From assembly GCA_030490835.1 (NCBI GenBank), contig CM059977.1:20627335-20691334 (forward strand): 64,000 nt of DNA, in the 5' to 3' direction. The notes beneath the pieces are model-generated. The model worked only from the letters and a program-made list of their open reading frames with translations, was not told where the DNA came from and did no database searches. Source of the stretch: Annona cherimola. Its lineage: Eukaryota > Streptophyta > Magnoliopsida > Magnoliales > Annonaceae. Shown here piece after piece: positions 48,600 to 60,215 of the stretch. Numbering within the stretch: the stretch's first letter is position 1; every line of letters starts with the position of its first letter. A program made the translations under genes and the position numbers.

Positions 48600-50695
48600 A
48601 TGGATGAAAATTTGACATGTGGACTGCCAGCTCAAAGGGATCGGGCGCTATTCCGTATTATGCCAGCAAGCGCAATTAAAGTTACATGCCTCCAGTTCCT
48701 ACCAACTTCACCGAACAACACACTAATATTCATTATTTTTATTTTTAACATTAAAACTCCTTAAAATTATATTTTCTAATGGTCAGTATGAAAAATTCCC
48801 TCCCTATCAGAGTTGTCAGCCAGAGAAGAAATATTTACAAAATAGTCACTCTCACAAGAACCATCCCAATGATTTGCAAGTCCTAGCCGGACGAACTGCT
48901 GCTGCCATCCGTGCCTCGCCGCCGACCACGACTCTCCCTTCCTTCAAACACGGGCGGATCCACGCACACGATTGCTCTCACTGAAATTTAAAAAATATTA
49001 ATATATATATATATACACACACACATTACATGCCCTCACTAGTTAAAATTTATTGCTCCCATTCTTATTAAAAACTTATAATTTAATGCAACTACATACA
49101 CTTATTTTCATGACTGGTTTTTTTAAAATTTGCTGTTGGGAGTAATAATATTCCGTTTTGATATTGGATCTAATACTATTCTTCTTAGATTTTCATTCAT
49201 TCTAACAATAATTTTTTTCTTTACAATATGCATGCTTTTAATTCTTATCATTAATTTTTAGAACTTATAAATTTTATTTAATAGTATTTTATGATGGATT
49301 ATTACTATTTTCAACTTTCCTTCTCAAATTAGACTCCTCTTTTTTCTTATTTTCTCTCTTTTGGTAGTTTCACTTCTCCTTTTTCTCCTACAATTTAAAA
49401 TAGGCTTTTGGCATATCATTATTTAAAAAGTTATGTTATTTTTTCTAGTTTAAATTTAAATCTTTAAAAATAATTGTTGTAAATTGATAGCATATAATAT
49501 TATCCTTGCCTTCTAAGATTGTAAGATGCTTTAAATATGCACTAATCACAATTGAATTTTTTATAAGTGAAGTAAACATAAACAAATAAAATATTTATAG
49601 AAATTCAACTATTAGTGTCGAATATTATAATACAAGTAATTTATATTCGAAAAAAATTATTAGAAGAAATATTTTAATGTCATGGTAAAACAAGTGGTAA
49701 AAGATTATTAATATATGACTTTACCATATTAATGTCTTCACCATTCATCTCAATATATGTATTTCACGTATTAATATTATCATCATTAATTCAAATAATC
49801 ATTAAAAGAAATGTATTTGTTTTGATACTTACATCGTATATGTTTAGAAATTTCATAAATTTGAATTCATTGATTCCATAAGATTAAGATTCTTTTTTAA
49901 TTTTCCATCACAACTTACATGCATCCATTAAGCCACCCGATCATATTTATAGACGATGGTTCAACTTTAACCATTAATAGCTTATAAACAAACTTCATAA
50001 AATGTTAAATTAGCTTTTCATTTATTATTTAATTTTCTAAGACTAGAAAATAAGAAAAAAATTTAAAGTAGATGAAATGACATATCATAAGTGAGTGTAG
50101 TACCTGACAACTATTAGACAGTCGACATTATATTATAATTATTTTCAATTAATTTAATTTTTATTATTTTCAATATCTTTAATGATTATTTTTACTTTCT
50201 TGTACGGAATTTTCTTGTGTCTTTAATATATAGTTTTGACATTATTATATGACAATACAACATTCGGTAAAACTTGTCCCTCTTTGCTTTCCTTTTCTTT
50301 AATTTTTTTAAAAAATATATGTCACGAATAATATCTTCTGCCTGAATGTTTGTATGCTAAAAATTATTATGATTAGATATATATAGAATTCATAGTAAAT
50401 TCAAATGCATGAGAGTATTTAAAATTATATTTTAAAATATTATATTATAAAGTTTTCAATCAAATTAATTTTTCTATGTAGACAAATAATTAAAAACACA
50501 ATGTATCATTTAGATTAAAAAATTCAAAAAATTTTATTTTTAAATTAATGATAATATAAATTAACTTTTTGCACTTTTGTATTTAAGTGTTATAATCTCA
50601 TTTACCTAATTTTAGATTTATGATAATGTTTTAAAACTTTTTTATGTGATAAAGTGTAGTAAAAATTATTCTTTTTTATGGGTATATTTACAAGC
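48600..50695. other. AT-rich non-coding stretch
   Basis: No gene supported. A compound (TA)n(CA)n microsatellite is at about 49000-49024. A higher-GC patch at 48880-48960 has no recognisable frame. Confidence 0.45.
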
Positions 50696-50703
50696 ACCTC
50701 AAC

Positions 50704-51700
50704 TAAGGATGCAACTTGGGTCGGGTTCAATGCTGAACCCAATTTCGAGTAATATTAAAACTGCCCAATGTTGAGCCCGAGTCCAATTTTTCAACTTCAA
50801 CCCGCACCTGAATTGAAAAGAATTTTGTCTTGGGTTCAACAATATTATATATAACACATATGTAACATTTCCAGGTTAAACAATGTTAAGCTGAACCCTA
50901 ACCCGATGAACCCGAGCATGAATTATATATATAACACATATATTTTATATTTATTTTATACTCCATATAAATCCAGTTCCATTCCCCTCATACATATTAT
51001 ATTTGTTTTATACCATATATAAGCATTATTCATCCTTAAGTTCAATTATATAATATAATATTTTTTATATTTTATTTTAAGAAAAAGAGTTTGGTTTAGT
51101 GGTAGTTTCAACACAAAAAGAATAAAAACTATTTTTAGAACTTAAGATATTTTATTTGGTGTTATAACTTAACTACTTATTAGGATATTATCATTTGGTT
51201 GTTTCAATATGATATTAGTGATTAAATGTTTATTCTACTTGAAATAAATTTGTTGTAATCTTATCTAACTTAATAGTATAATTGTTGAATATTTTTTATT
51301 ATAATTGACATAGGTTTTTCTTATTATCAGATATTAATGTTTATATATGGTTATTATATTAATATTAAATTTCATAACAGGAAAATAATGTACCTTTTAT
51401 TTTCCAAGAGACGCTACTAGTTTACTCTTTTCTTTTGAGAAATGGCTACTAGTCTACCAATATAAAGAGAATGTTTAAATGATATTTTTCTTACATTCTT
51501 AAGCACTTTTCAATTATAGACAACAAATATATAGAATCATTTCAACCCAAATTCTAGTCTAAAACTCAACCCGAGCCCGAATTTCAAAAATAAGGTTAGG
51601 GTTTAGGTTTGTAAATAGGGTTAGATTTTAGGTTGAAGTTTTAAAAATAAGGTTAGAAGTTGAAGCGCAGCTGAGTTTTATAAGCCTGAGTTGCACCCTA
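50704..51700. mobile_element. hAT-like MITE, family VI
   Basis: About 1 kb. Starts TAAGGATGCAACTTGGGT and ends CTGAGTTGCACCCTA, inverted. Flanks ACCTCAAC and ATTTCAAC match at 6 of 8. GGGTT-rich sequence lies inside both ends. No coding frame. Confidence 0.6.
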
Positions 51701-51986
51701 ATTTCAACATGTATTACACTTGAAGCCTGAGACATTCTTTCAAAATTTTGAAGACACATGGCTTCACCAAAGAAATTTGGAGATATAACTCCATCTAAGA
51801 GTATTAGGGAACACAACCCCCAATTTACTAAAGGAACCCACAATAATTTAGTGGAAATCTCACTTACCTGGAATTCCAACACAACACCCCAAACAACCAG
51901 TCCTCTGGTGCCTTGTGCGTGAGCTCGGTTGGTGTAATAAAAATTATTCTTAAACATACGAAAAAATTCTAAAACAGGTATAAACT

Positions 51987-52205
51987 TTGCCCTCGAACGT
52001 AGATCTTGTATTCGCTGCTGGAGGGAGGACCTTGCTGAAAGGGCAGCCATTCGTGTATGAATGCGGCAGCTCCTGCCGTTACCCCTACATTACCAGAACC
52101 TTGTTAGCCAGAGAGGAACGAAGTACTGCTACTATGTGTTTCGATCAAGGAAAAATGGTTGGGGCGTGAGGTCTTTGGATTTCACCCGGGCTAGTTCGTT
52201 TACCA
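51987..52205 (+). pseudogene. SUVH-type histone H3K9 methyltransferase fragment (pre-SET/SET)
   Basis: Two frames in order carry the signature of SUVH proteins around the join of pre-SET and SET domains. The first reads LLKGQPFVYECGSSCRYPYI, matching the family's pattern of L-x-G-x-P-x-(V/I)-(Y/F)-E-C-G-x-x-C-x-C-P. The second, one frame away, reads VFRSRKNGWGVRSLDFTRA, matching the family's (V/E)VF-R-S-(R/K)-E-T-G-W-G-V-R-S-L-D. A Cys of the zinc-binding pre-SET is replaced (CRYP for CxCP). Nothing of the catalytic SET core remains. SUVH proteins bind methylated DNA and methylate H3K9 to silence transposons. This is a relic of less than a tenth of such a gene. Confidence 0.75.
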
Positions 52206-52369
52206 ATTAATACACGGATTCTGCCAGCCTAATAAACAGGCAGAAAATAGTCATGATGAATGGCAATGGTTTGATCCATCCAAATTAGTGACTGCAGGGT
52301 CAAGTATAAATTGTTGACTGAAAGGAAAAAATAAACTGCCATAGAAATCATGTCTGATCTTCAGTAAAA

Positions 52370-52600
52370 GGGGTGATCCCATGCAATGGGAGCATGGGAC
52401 CCTTCCTAAAAAAAATTTTATTTTTATTTTTTTATAAATATGTACAGTTGAGTGGATTTAACTTATAAACCAAGTTTTATCATTTTTTTGATGTTTTAAA
52501 GTATTTTTTATTTTTAACCATAGTGACATTTTCGTAATTTTCTGAGTCAAAAATTACGAAAAATGTCATTGTGTTTAAAAATTAAAAAAAATAACAATGA
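52370..52600. mobile_element. Fold-back MITE, family II, copy 5 (partial)
   Basis: Left arm with GGGGTGATCCCATGC and GTTTTATCATTTTTTTGATG, turning back at AGTGACATTTTCGTAATTTT facing AAAATTACG... near 52550. The right arm ends early. Confidence 0.55.
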
Positions 52601-52670
52601 TTTTACATTACCAAATGCCGGATCCGACAAAAGGGAGAGCTGTGGCCCATGGCGAGGCATGGATGGCAGC

Positions 52671-53518
52671 TAGGGGTGCAATTTGGTGCTTGGTTAGTTT
52701 GAATTTAACTGCCCGATCTAACCCGGTTTCACAACTAAGTTTGGATTTTTTTTTTGGATTTTTTTTTTTTTCAAATTAGACCCGATTTCAGTGCAACCTA
52801 AGAAAACCCAAAATTAGTACCGGATTTTATCAAACCAGTTCTAAAAATCAACCTGGTCCAAACTCGATATTCTCCATAATTTATTAAAATGATTACATTT
52901 ATTTATGCATTAAATATTTCAACTATAATTATGATAAAATTATTCCATATAATCATAACCTAATTAAATTATAAAACGTTTATTCTAAAACCTAATTGTT
53001 ATATACATTTGTCAATAAAAGTTTAATATATTATATCTATATTAACTTTATTTGTAAATAATTATAAATATACCAACTCTTTAAAATTATTGTATATATA
53101 TAATTAACTACGAGATATATAAGTTCCACTTTTATTAAACTTTAGATAGTAATTTCATGTGATCTTATTTATTTTCTTACATTGATTGTTATGTGTAAAC
53201 TCATTTAGTTCATTATATTTAGAGTTATTTTTTAATTAAAATACCAATTTTCATCTAAATCAAAGATATCATAGGTCATATAAATATCTTTACGTGTAAA
53301 TTATTCATGTGTAAATGTTATAATGTTCAAAAAATTTGTTATCTCAATTAGTAATTTCAACTTTTATTGGTTTGAAAGTAATCTAAATTTTAACTCGAAA
53401 CCAAGATCGAAACCAATGCCAACCCAATCTGAACCTAACCTAAACTCGAATTTTAATCTTTGGGTTTGGATTTGAGTTCACCCAAACCTAGTACAACCCG
53501 ACCCGAGTTACACTCTTA
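52671..53518. mobile_element. hAT-like MITE, family VII
   Basis: Starts TAGGGGTGCAATTTGG and ends GAGTTACACTCTTA, inverted. Flanks ATGGCAGC and ATGATAGT match at 5 of 8. GGGTT/AACCC motifs lie near both ends. No coding frame. Confidence 0.6.
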
Positions 53519-53730
53519 ATGATAGTAGTAGTTTGCCGAGCTAGAGCTTGCAAATGGTTGAGATGCGTTCTTTCGAGAGAGAATAACCCGTTAGATTGGG
53601 ATCGGGATGGGTTCTTGTGAGAGTGATTGTTTTGTAAATATTCCTCCTCTAGCTGACAACTTTGATAGGGAGGTCTATGCAATATTTCCTGCCTCAACTC
53701 TCTCACTGCATTGAACAAATCCTGTTAGGC

Positions 53731-54955
53731 TATGGGTGTTAATAGTCATGGTCAACCTATTAGCTCACTTGTCTAACAAATTTAACTATTTAATTAAATA
53801 AACGAATTAGAGATGAAATTTTATAATTCATCAACACATTTAATGCGTTTAACTCATTTAATCTATTAAAGCCTCATATATATAAATGTAAACTCTTGGT
53901 TATTTTCCTTGTTAAGTCTTCCTCCAGTTGCTAAATTTTCATTTTTTCATTGCTGTTTTATTTCAATTTTTTCATTGTTACCCTGTTTCTATTTTTCCCT
54001 GTGCCAAAAATACTCTCTCATCTAGGGGTGGGAATTGGGGTGGATTGGCTCGTGACCCGGCTTTGACCCGACCCGTTTTTAGCCGGGCAAAACAAATATA
54101 TTTTTGACCCGGTACAGGGATGAGTCAGAAATTTTGACCCGAATTCAAAAATAGGGTCAGGGTAGGTCGACCATGTCATGACCCGAAGAGTCCAACCTAC
54201 CCCGTATATATTAATTTATTAAAAATTATAAGCGTATGTTTAAATATTATTATTATTTTCTTTCAAAATTCTCATTTTTTATATTCAACTCTATCAACAA
54301 TAGAAAAATCAATTTATTCATAATGCAATATAAAAATCAATAAAAAGAATTTATACATAAATAACCCTTACATGTAATTGTATATTAACCTATTTTAATA
54401 AACTTATATTATATTTTCTTAATTATGTGTTTTTTAATAATTAGTAAAATATTGAAGTATATAATATTTAAATTTAGTATAGATGTATGTTTATGTTTAA
54501 TAGTATATAAATTCTTAAAATTATCTTATTTGACCCGTAATTTTGACCTGCCATGCTATCTCGAAACCGGTCTGATACCAACCCGAAGTTTGTCCCAGAA
54601 CTTATTAAAAAAAAGTGAAGGTCAAACTGACCTTGTCTCGACCCGGTATAAAGGAGGGTCAAACTCAATTTTTAAGAAGTAAGGTCAGCATTGGGCAAAC
54701 CTTGACCCGGTATGGCCCGCCTCGATTCCCACCCCTACTCTCATCTATCCCTACAAGATTATTGTCTGCCGCAATCTAAGCCTTTAGGTTATCTACTATA
54801 TAACTCATTAACCCATTTATTAAATAAATTGTAAATGAGTTAATGAGTTAAGGTTGAGATTTTTTAAATGAGTTGATAAATAGATTAGAGATGAGATATT
54901 TTAAATGAATTAGGTTAAGCTACAACCCATCCAACCCAATATATTGATACTCCTA
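53731..54955 (+). mobile_element. hAT-like MITE, family IV, copy 2, split by another element
   Basis: Left part (53731-54022) and right part (54746-54955) together match the copy at 23997-24554. Left end TATGGGTGTTAATAG, right end TTGATACTCCTA. The middle is the 715-bp element at 54023-54737. Confidence 0.72.
54023..54737. mobile_element. hAT-like MITE, family V, nested, with perfect target duplication
   Basis: Ends TAGGGGTGGGAATTGGGG and GATTCCCACCCCTA are perfect inverted repeats over 13 bases. The flanks CTCTCATC (54015-54022 and 54738-54745) are identical, the 8-bp duplication of hAT transposition. Inserted into family IV copy 2, so it is the younger. GACCCG-rich sequence near both ends. 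Confidence 0.9.
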
Positions 54956-55786
54956 GTTACGTCGGTCCATTTCAATGACGTTCGATCGCCGAGAGTGGTA
55001 AGTCCATGTGCTCTCGGGAGCATAACATCAGATCCAATAAGTATACCCTTTAAATGGTTGAATGCACGTTTACAAATGTTAATATAACATTTTTGAATGC
55101 ATTTTTAAATATAAATATAACATTTTTAAACAAGTTAAATTGTATATAATTAACTACAATCAAAGGTTATTAATTAAAATTTTCACTCATTTATTATATG
55201 AATTACCTACAATTATAAGATATTTTTAGTGATGGTATGAAATCAATTTGATTATTTTATTTTTCCTATTTCTAGATTTTATTAATATTAATTGGTAACA
55301 TAATATATCCTCCTTAAGACATTGGGTGATGATTATATACATTCGAGTCATTATTTTACAAAATAACAACCTCTTACTTTTTATATTTAAAAATATTTGT
55401 TTATTTAAGTGATTTTTAACATTCTTCTATATACATATGCTAATAATGCTAAAATTCACTTTGGTTGGAAACTTTTATGCAATATATATTTATTTTCAAC
55501 TGTTCTCAAAATTTTAACAATTTCATAAATATTTTCAAATGATATTCAATATTTATGTATATTTTTTTAGTGAAAGTAAGTTTTAGAGTCATAAATATGG
55601 GTCTTTATACAAGAGGTTGTAAAAATTCATTTATTCCTTTACAAACATGCAAGCCCCACCTAAGTATTCATTATCCTAATATATATAATGAATAGAAAGT
55701 ATATTCCAAACTTAAATTTAAATACAAATTTTAATAAATGCATTAGTAAATCTCTTAAGAAAAAACAATGTAAAAATAAGACATGA

Positions 55787-56076
55787 TGGGTTCTTTGGCT
55801 TTCTATGTTTGGCAAAGCATAAAACTTTGTTCAACTAAGACTTTTTGGTTTCAACAACTACTCTATTTTTTAATCTTTTTTTCACATTGTCCTACATAAC
55901 TGTTTTACTTTTTAATCATTTCTATGCAACTATCTATACAACCAATTTATTTATTTTAACTTGATTATCTTTACTCTTTATTATTTTCCTTATCATATCA
56001 TATTATTTTCTTCCAATTCAAAAACTTTTATACCAAAAACTTTTCATTAAAAGTTTTATCACTTCTCAAATACCCA
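55787..56076 (-). mobile_element. hAT-like MITE, family III, copy 11
   Basis: Interior and right end (TTATCACTTCTCAAATACCC) match the family on the minus strand. Left end TGGGTTCTTTGGC is diverged. It abuts the 103-bp tandem repeat. Confidence 0.6.
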
Positions 56077-56376
56077 AAGTGTTCAATAAACTTGTCATTT
56101 TTCAATTCGATTTTTTATATTTCAATATCACTATTTTCATTTCGAGTAAATGTTCTCATCCAATTTTCTCAAATACCCAAAGTGTTCAATAAACTTGTCA
56201 TTTTTCAATTCGATTTTTTATATTTCAATATCACTATTTTCGTTTCGAGTAAATGTTCTCATCCAATTTTCTCAAATACCCAAAGTGTTCAATAAACTTG
56301 TCATTTTTCAATTCGATTTTTTATATTTCAATATCACTATTTTCATTTCGAGTAAATGTTCTCATCCAATTTCTCC
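56074..56376. repeat. 103-bp tandem repeat, three units
   Basis: Units begin CCCAAAGTGTTCAATAAACT at 56073, 56176 and 56279 and are nearly identical; one visible change is CATTTCGAG against CGTTTCGAG. The third unit is slightly short. 103 is not a multiple of three, so open frames cross the units in rotating phase; they are not genes. The near identity points to a recent expansion. The first unit starts at the end of a MITE, and the repeated TCTCAAATACCC matches that MITE end. Confidence 0.92.
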
Positions 56377-56416
56377 GTGGCATTCAGGCCCCTTTGTGTG
56401 GAGTTGAACGGATGGG

Positions 56417-56850
56417 AATTAGGGTGGGTCGGGACGGATCGAGGTGTGCCCAATCCCGAATCTATATTTTAAAAATTGTATTTGACTCTTCTTTTTATAC
56501 CGGGACAATGTTGATTCAACTCTTATCTTTTTTCATTAAGTTTTGGAATAAACTTTAGGTTGGTATCGGGATTGTGGGTCAAGTAATATGATTTTAAGAA
56601 TTTATGAACCTATTAAATATAAAAACATATAGATGCTAAATTTAAATATTGTATGCTTCGACCTATTAATACTTAGTCAAAATAAAGTATCATTATTTAA
56701 ATAAAACATGAATATTATAACAAGTTAACAAAACATGCCGTATTTAAATTTTATTCCCAACGTGAACAACCAAATTAGGTGAGTCGGCGAGTCAATGGGT
56801 TGGAAATTGTATAAGAAAGTTCGGAGTCAGTGAGTCGGCTAGAACCACAA
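56417..56850 (+). mobile_element. MITE, family VIII, copy 2
   Basis: Aligns with 26151-26830. Begins TAGGGTGGGTCGGGACGG and shares the block TTTTAAGAATTTATGAACC and GTGAGTCGGCGAGTCAATGG. Shorter than copy 1 and without exact ends. Confidence 0.5.
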
Positions 56851-57825
56851 TTTTTGAAAATTCTTAAATTCCCGAAATTGCATAACAGCGCAGTACGTCA
56901 GGCGCCCTCAGGCGCTGGTGTTGTGCTCCCAGTACAGTTGAAGTTAGGATGGACAGCGCCCAGCCATTTATTATATCCAAAATATTGTTCTATTTAATAT
57001 TCAAAATTCTTATAAATAACGCATTTAAATATCCATATTAAAATCCTGAAAATACGTTAGTGTTAAAATACACATGATTATATGCATGTGTAATATCAGC
57101 CAAGATATATAATGGAAATGGAAATTATCAAGCTGCCCAGGGCCCCTTTCGCCATTAAATCAAACTTGTCGTCTCCCACCGCCCCACACATGCAATAATG
57201 TAGTTATTCTTTTATTGGTAATAATGGAATTCTTATTGATCACATTCGTCCTTGGAAGAATATAAAGTTATCCATAAAAATAACGTTACAAGTCTTTCTA
57301 TTTATGATTTTAACTAGTAGTTTCAATATTTGTGGATTTAATTTCCTAACTTTTGTTGTTGTCCAAAAATAAGCTTGTGATCATGCGTTCTGCATCTTTC
57401 ATATCAAATACGTACATTTATATTGTATCAGTTTTCATGTCTGTGAAAAATCTCATGTATTTGTTGTCTACTTAATTGCCATTCTTAAAATCTAATTAAG
57501 CAATTTAGAGGGTCACATCTCCAAATAGAAAAACTAAGAGATCAAAATTCTCATAAAAAAGAGATTAAAATCATAAATAGGTAAGTTAGAGTATTGTTTT
57601 TTTATTCGTATTTATACATCATCATGACAACTAATATTACAATCAGACATATTTGCAACTCTCACACTATGTAGGGAATTAGTAAATACTCCCACTCTAG
57701 GGGAAAATATGTAAATATTCCCAATCTAGGGGGAATTCATAAATATCCTCACATCAGGGGAAAATGCAATTTCACTCTTCACATTGAGGAGACTTGAATA
57801 GCAGTTCCCTCAGCAATATTGCTAT

Positions 57826-58393
57826 TAGGGGTGTAAATAGGGTTAGTTTCAACCCGAACTCGATTATCGCAACTTGATTTATAATAGAGTTGGGTTAAGT
57901 ATTTTGAAAAAATAAACTATATAATACGATTCAAATCGACTTGATTTCAAAAGTAGGTTGGATGATTGCTAACCTGACCCGAACCGATTTCATATATTAG
58001 TGTATAGTATAATAAATTATTAATAAGTAGTCTTACATTAGCACATAATATATAGAAATTAACTAAATATTATTGATTTAAAATAAGATTAATTAGCAAT
58101 TATATCATTGTATAAGTCATAAATTGGAAATATTCTTATAAAAAGGATTAATTTTTATTCTTTCACATAAATTTATATTTTAAAATAGATTAATTAAATA
58201 AAATATTTTAAATATTATATATTTATTAACTCAATTTCTAATCCCAACCAAACCAATTTTTATTGGATTAAAATATGGTTGGGTTAAGGTGTGAGGAATA
58301 GGGTTAAAGGTAAGACGAAGTTGAAATTTTATAAGGTAGATTAGGGTTGTGTTTAATCCAACCCGAGTTAACCTTACTTAATTTACACTGCTA
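57826..58393 (+). mobile_element. hAT-like MITE, family I, copy C
   Basis: Starts TAGGGGTGTAAATAGGG and ends AATTTACACTGCTA, inverted. Flanks ATTGCTAT and ATTACCAT match at 6 of 8. Aligned over its full length with 127-696. Confidence 0.8.
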
Positions 58394-58439
58394 ATTACCA
58401 TCACTGCTTACCATAAGGGCAACACACTGGTGGCAATTA

Positions 58440-58632
58440 GAACGCAATTTTTCATTGCTAATATATGGTCAATTACAACAAAACACATGTTCATTCCGAA
58501 ACACCATTAGCAACAGCCATGTTGGAATGAACATGCAACAAACATTTTTCGTTGCAATTGATCTTATGGCATCGATTTTTTCACCGGTTGCAACGAAAAT
58601 GTTCATTGCAAGAGCTGAATTTTCTTGTAGTG
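58440..58632. mobile_element. CACTA transposon end fragment
   Basis: Ends TTTTCTTGTAGTG (58620-58632), the complement of CACTACAAGAAAA, the terminal repeat of plant CACTA elements. Subterminal TTGCAACGAAAA and CGTTGCAATTG motifs lie within 100 bp, as at 30121-30560. The other end was not found. Confidence 0.7.
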
Positions 58633-58970
58633 AAATAGCCCAAAGAATATAACATTGCGCGTTTGACGAGCACGTACGGTCTGATTTAACACGGGTTGTA
58701 CGTGCTTTGCGCCTCGGGTGTATTTGATTAATAAAACATGTATGAGAAAGGAGAACTTGAAAATTGGAATACAAGACAACATAAAGAAAATAGCAAAATA
58801 AGAGTTTGATTAGCAAAATTTCCATAAAATAAAAATAAAAATGAAAACTGCAAACATAAGTGATCATGAAAAATCAGGTAATTGGGGGATGTGAAAATCC
58901 TAGGTATTGAAAAGTTTTAACTGAATATATTGCATGGCATTGAAAGGTTAAAAAGATCTTATAGAAAAAG

Positions 58971-59305
58971 GAATGTGATTAGGTGCACCAAGTGCAAAAA
59001 TTCATTTTTTTGAAATTTTTTTTACACATCTGTGAATAAGTGTATTTAATATTATATCAATTTTTACCTTTTTTGAAAATTTTATAATTTTTTGAATTTT
59101 TAAAAACTAGTGGCATTTTAGTAAAATGCCACTGGTTTCTAAAAATCTAAAAATTATAAAAATCTCTAAAAATGGTAAAAATTGAAACACATGTTAAGTG
59201 TATTTAAATTAACAGTTTTATAAAAAAAATTCAAGAAATAAAAAAAATTAAATATACCAAGTGCATCGAAGCTAAGTGCTCCCAAGTGTGTTTAATAATA
59301 TTCTG
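58971..59305. mobile_element. Fold-back MITE, family II, copy 6, in segment D
   Basis: Arms are complementary around 59122 (AGTGGCATTTTAG facing TAAAATGCCACT). Ends GAATGTGATTAGGTGCACC and TGTGTTTAATAATATTC. Flanks TAGAAAAAG (58962-58970) and TAGGAAAAT (59306-59314) match at 7 of 9; segments B and C show the uninterrupted site TAGAAAAAT. Confidence 0.82.
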
Positions 59306-59724
59306 TAGGAAAATACAGCAAAACTTCAGTTCAGTTTTCCAGTTTGTATGGGTTTGTTGTGCGTGGGCTTGCTTAAAACCATTGAGAATCATATAAAAAA
59401 AAAAAATTAGTATGTATTTTCATTTGACTGGAATGGCAGAGGGGCTAGAGGCAGAGTGCATCAGTGGGCCATGCATCTGAATGAGTGTGGTAGAACAACA
59501 AGATAAGCCAAAAGCGATAAAGGAAAAACAAAAGACGAGGTGAACAGGGAGAGAGTCATTGCAATATCTTTTCACTTTCCAATCATGTGTAAAGCGATCC
59601 ACTGACTAATCTAACACGTGTGGCACGATCCACGGAAAAAGATTAGGAGGAGACATTTCGGTCGTTCCTTGGGTGTTTATATTCGTTTTTGGAGTGTTCC
59701 TGTGAAATGGTGAAATTTTTGGAA

Positions 59725-60215
59725 AAAAAATTTTAGTATTAAAGTATTTTTAATTGTTATTATATATTTTGTGACATTTAACATTACAAATTAGAAGAAC
59801 ATCTTATAAATACTTATACTCTTATAGGTAACTATAAATACTCTAAAACTAAACGACAAATATTATTCTCCTAGGGCTATTGGAGGACTCAAACACGGAT
59901 ATGGCTGGTGACTGCCATTGTCCATGACCAGCAAGGCACCCTGCTATCATAGTTTTAAAGTTTTTGAAATGATAGGATATGACATAATAAGATAATGATG
60001 ATAAGTAAAGAAAATATAATTAAAATAGATAGATTAGTTGTATTATTTTTTTGAAAGAAAGTTAGTTGTATTATTAGTTGTATAGAAATAATTGAAAAAA
60101 ATAGGATAATAGCATAAGAAGATGTGATAAATAATTAAGAAATAGAATAATTATAAAGGAAGAAAAGTTTTTTTTTTTTTTTCAGAAGGTTTGGTAGTAG
60201 CCAAGCACAAGCTGA
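59725..60215 (+). mobile_element. hAT-like MITE, family III, copy 12 (interrupted)
   Basis: Family landmarks (ATAGGATATGACATAATAAG, AAAATAGATAGATTAGTTGT and the right end GTAGCCAAGCACAAGC) are present from 59950. The left part is displaced by about 190 bp of unrelated sequence (about 59750-59945). Confidence 0.5.

Larger units (their letters stand above)
57265..58642. mobile_element. 1.38-kb composite insertion in segment D with 9-bp duplication
   Basis: AAGAATATA occurs just before (57256-57264) and just after (58643-58651) the insert, at the very point where copies A and B are uninterrupted. The insert includes the family I MITE (57826-58393) and a CACTA-like end (to 58632). Its own outermost ends are not clear inverted repeats. 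Either a Mutator-like element that later took other insertions, or several events. Confidence 0.55.
57085..59700 (+). repeat. Conserved non-coding segment, copy D, split by two insertions
   Basis: Left part 57085-57264, middle 58643-58970, right 59306-59700. Landmarks: CAAGCTGCCCAGGGCCCC, TTGGAAGAATATA, ATGTATGAGAAAGGAGAACT, GAAAATCCTAGGTATTGAAA, AGGGGCTAGAGGCAGAGTGC, the CACGTG core near 59618 and CCTTGGGTGTTTATATTC. Removing the two inserts gives a continuous match to copies A to C. No subtilase follows it inside this window. Confidence 0.72.

Noticed and set aside
56092..56558. Three overlapping frames rich in Phe, Ser and Ile
   Set aside because: They are the same 103-bp repeat read in rotating phase, with no protein motif.
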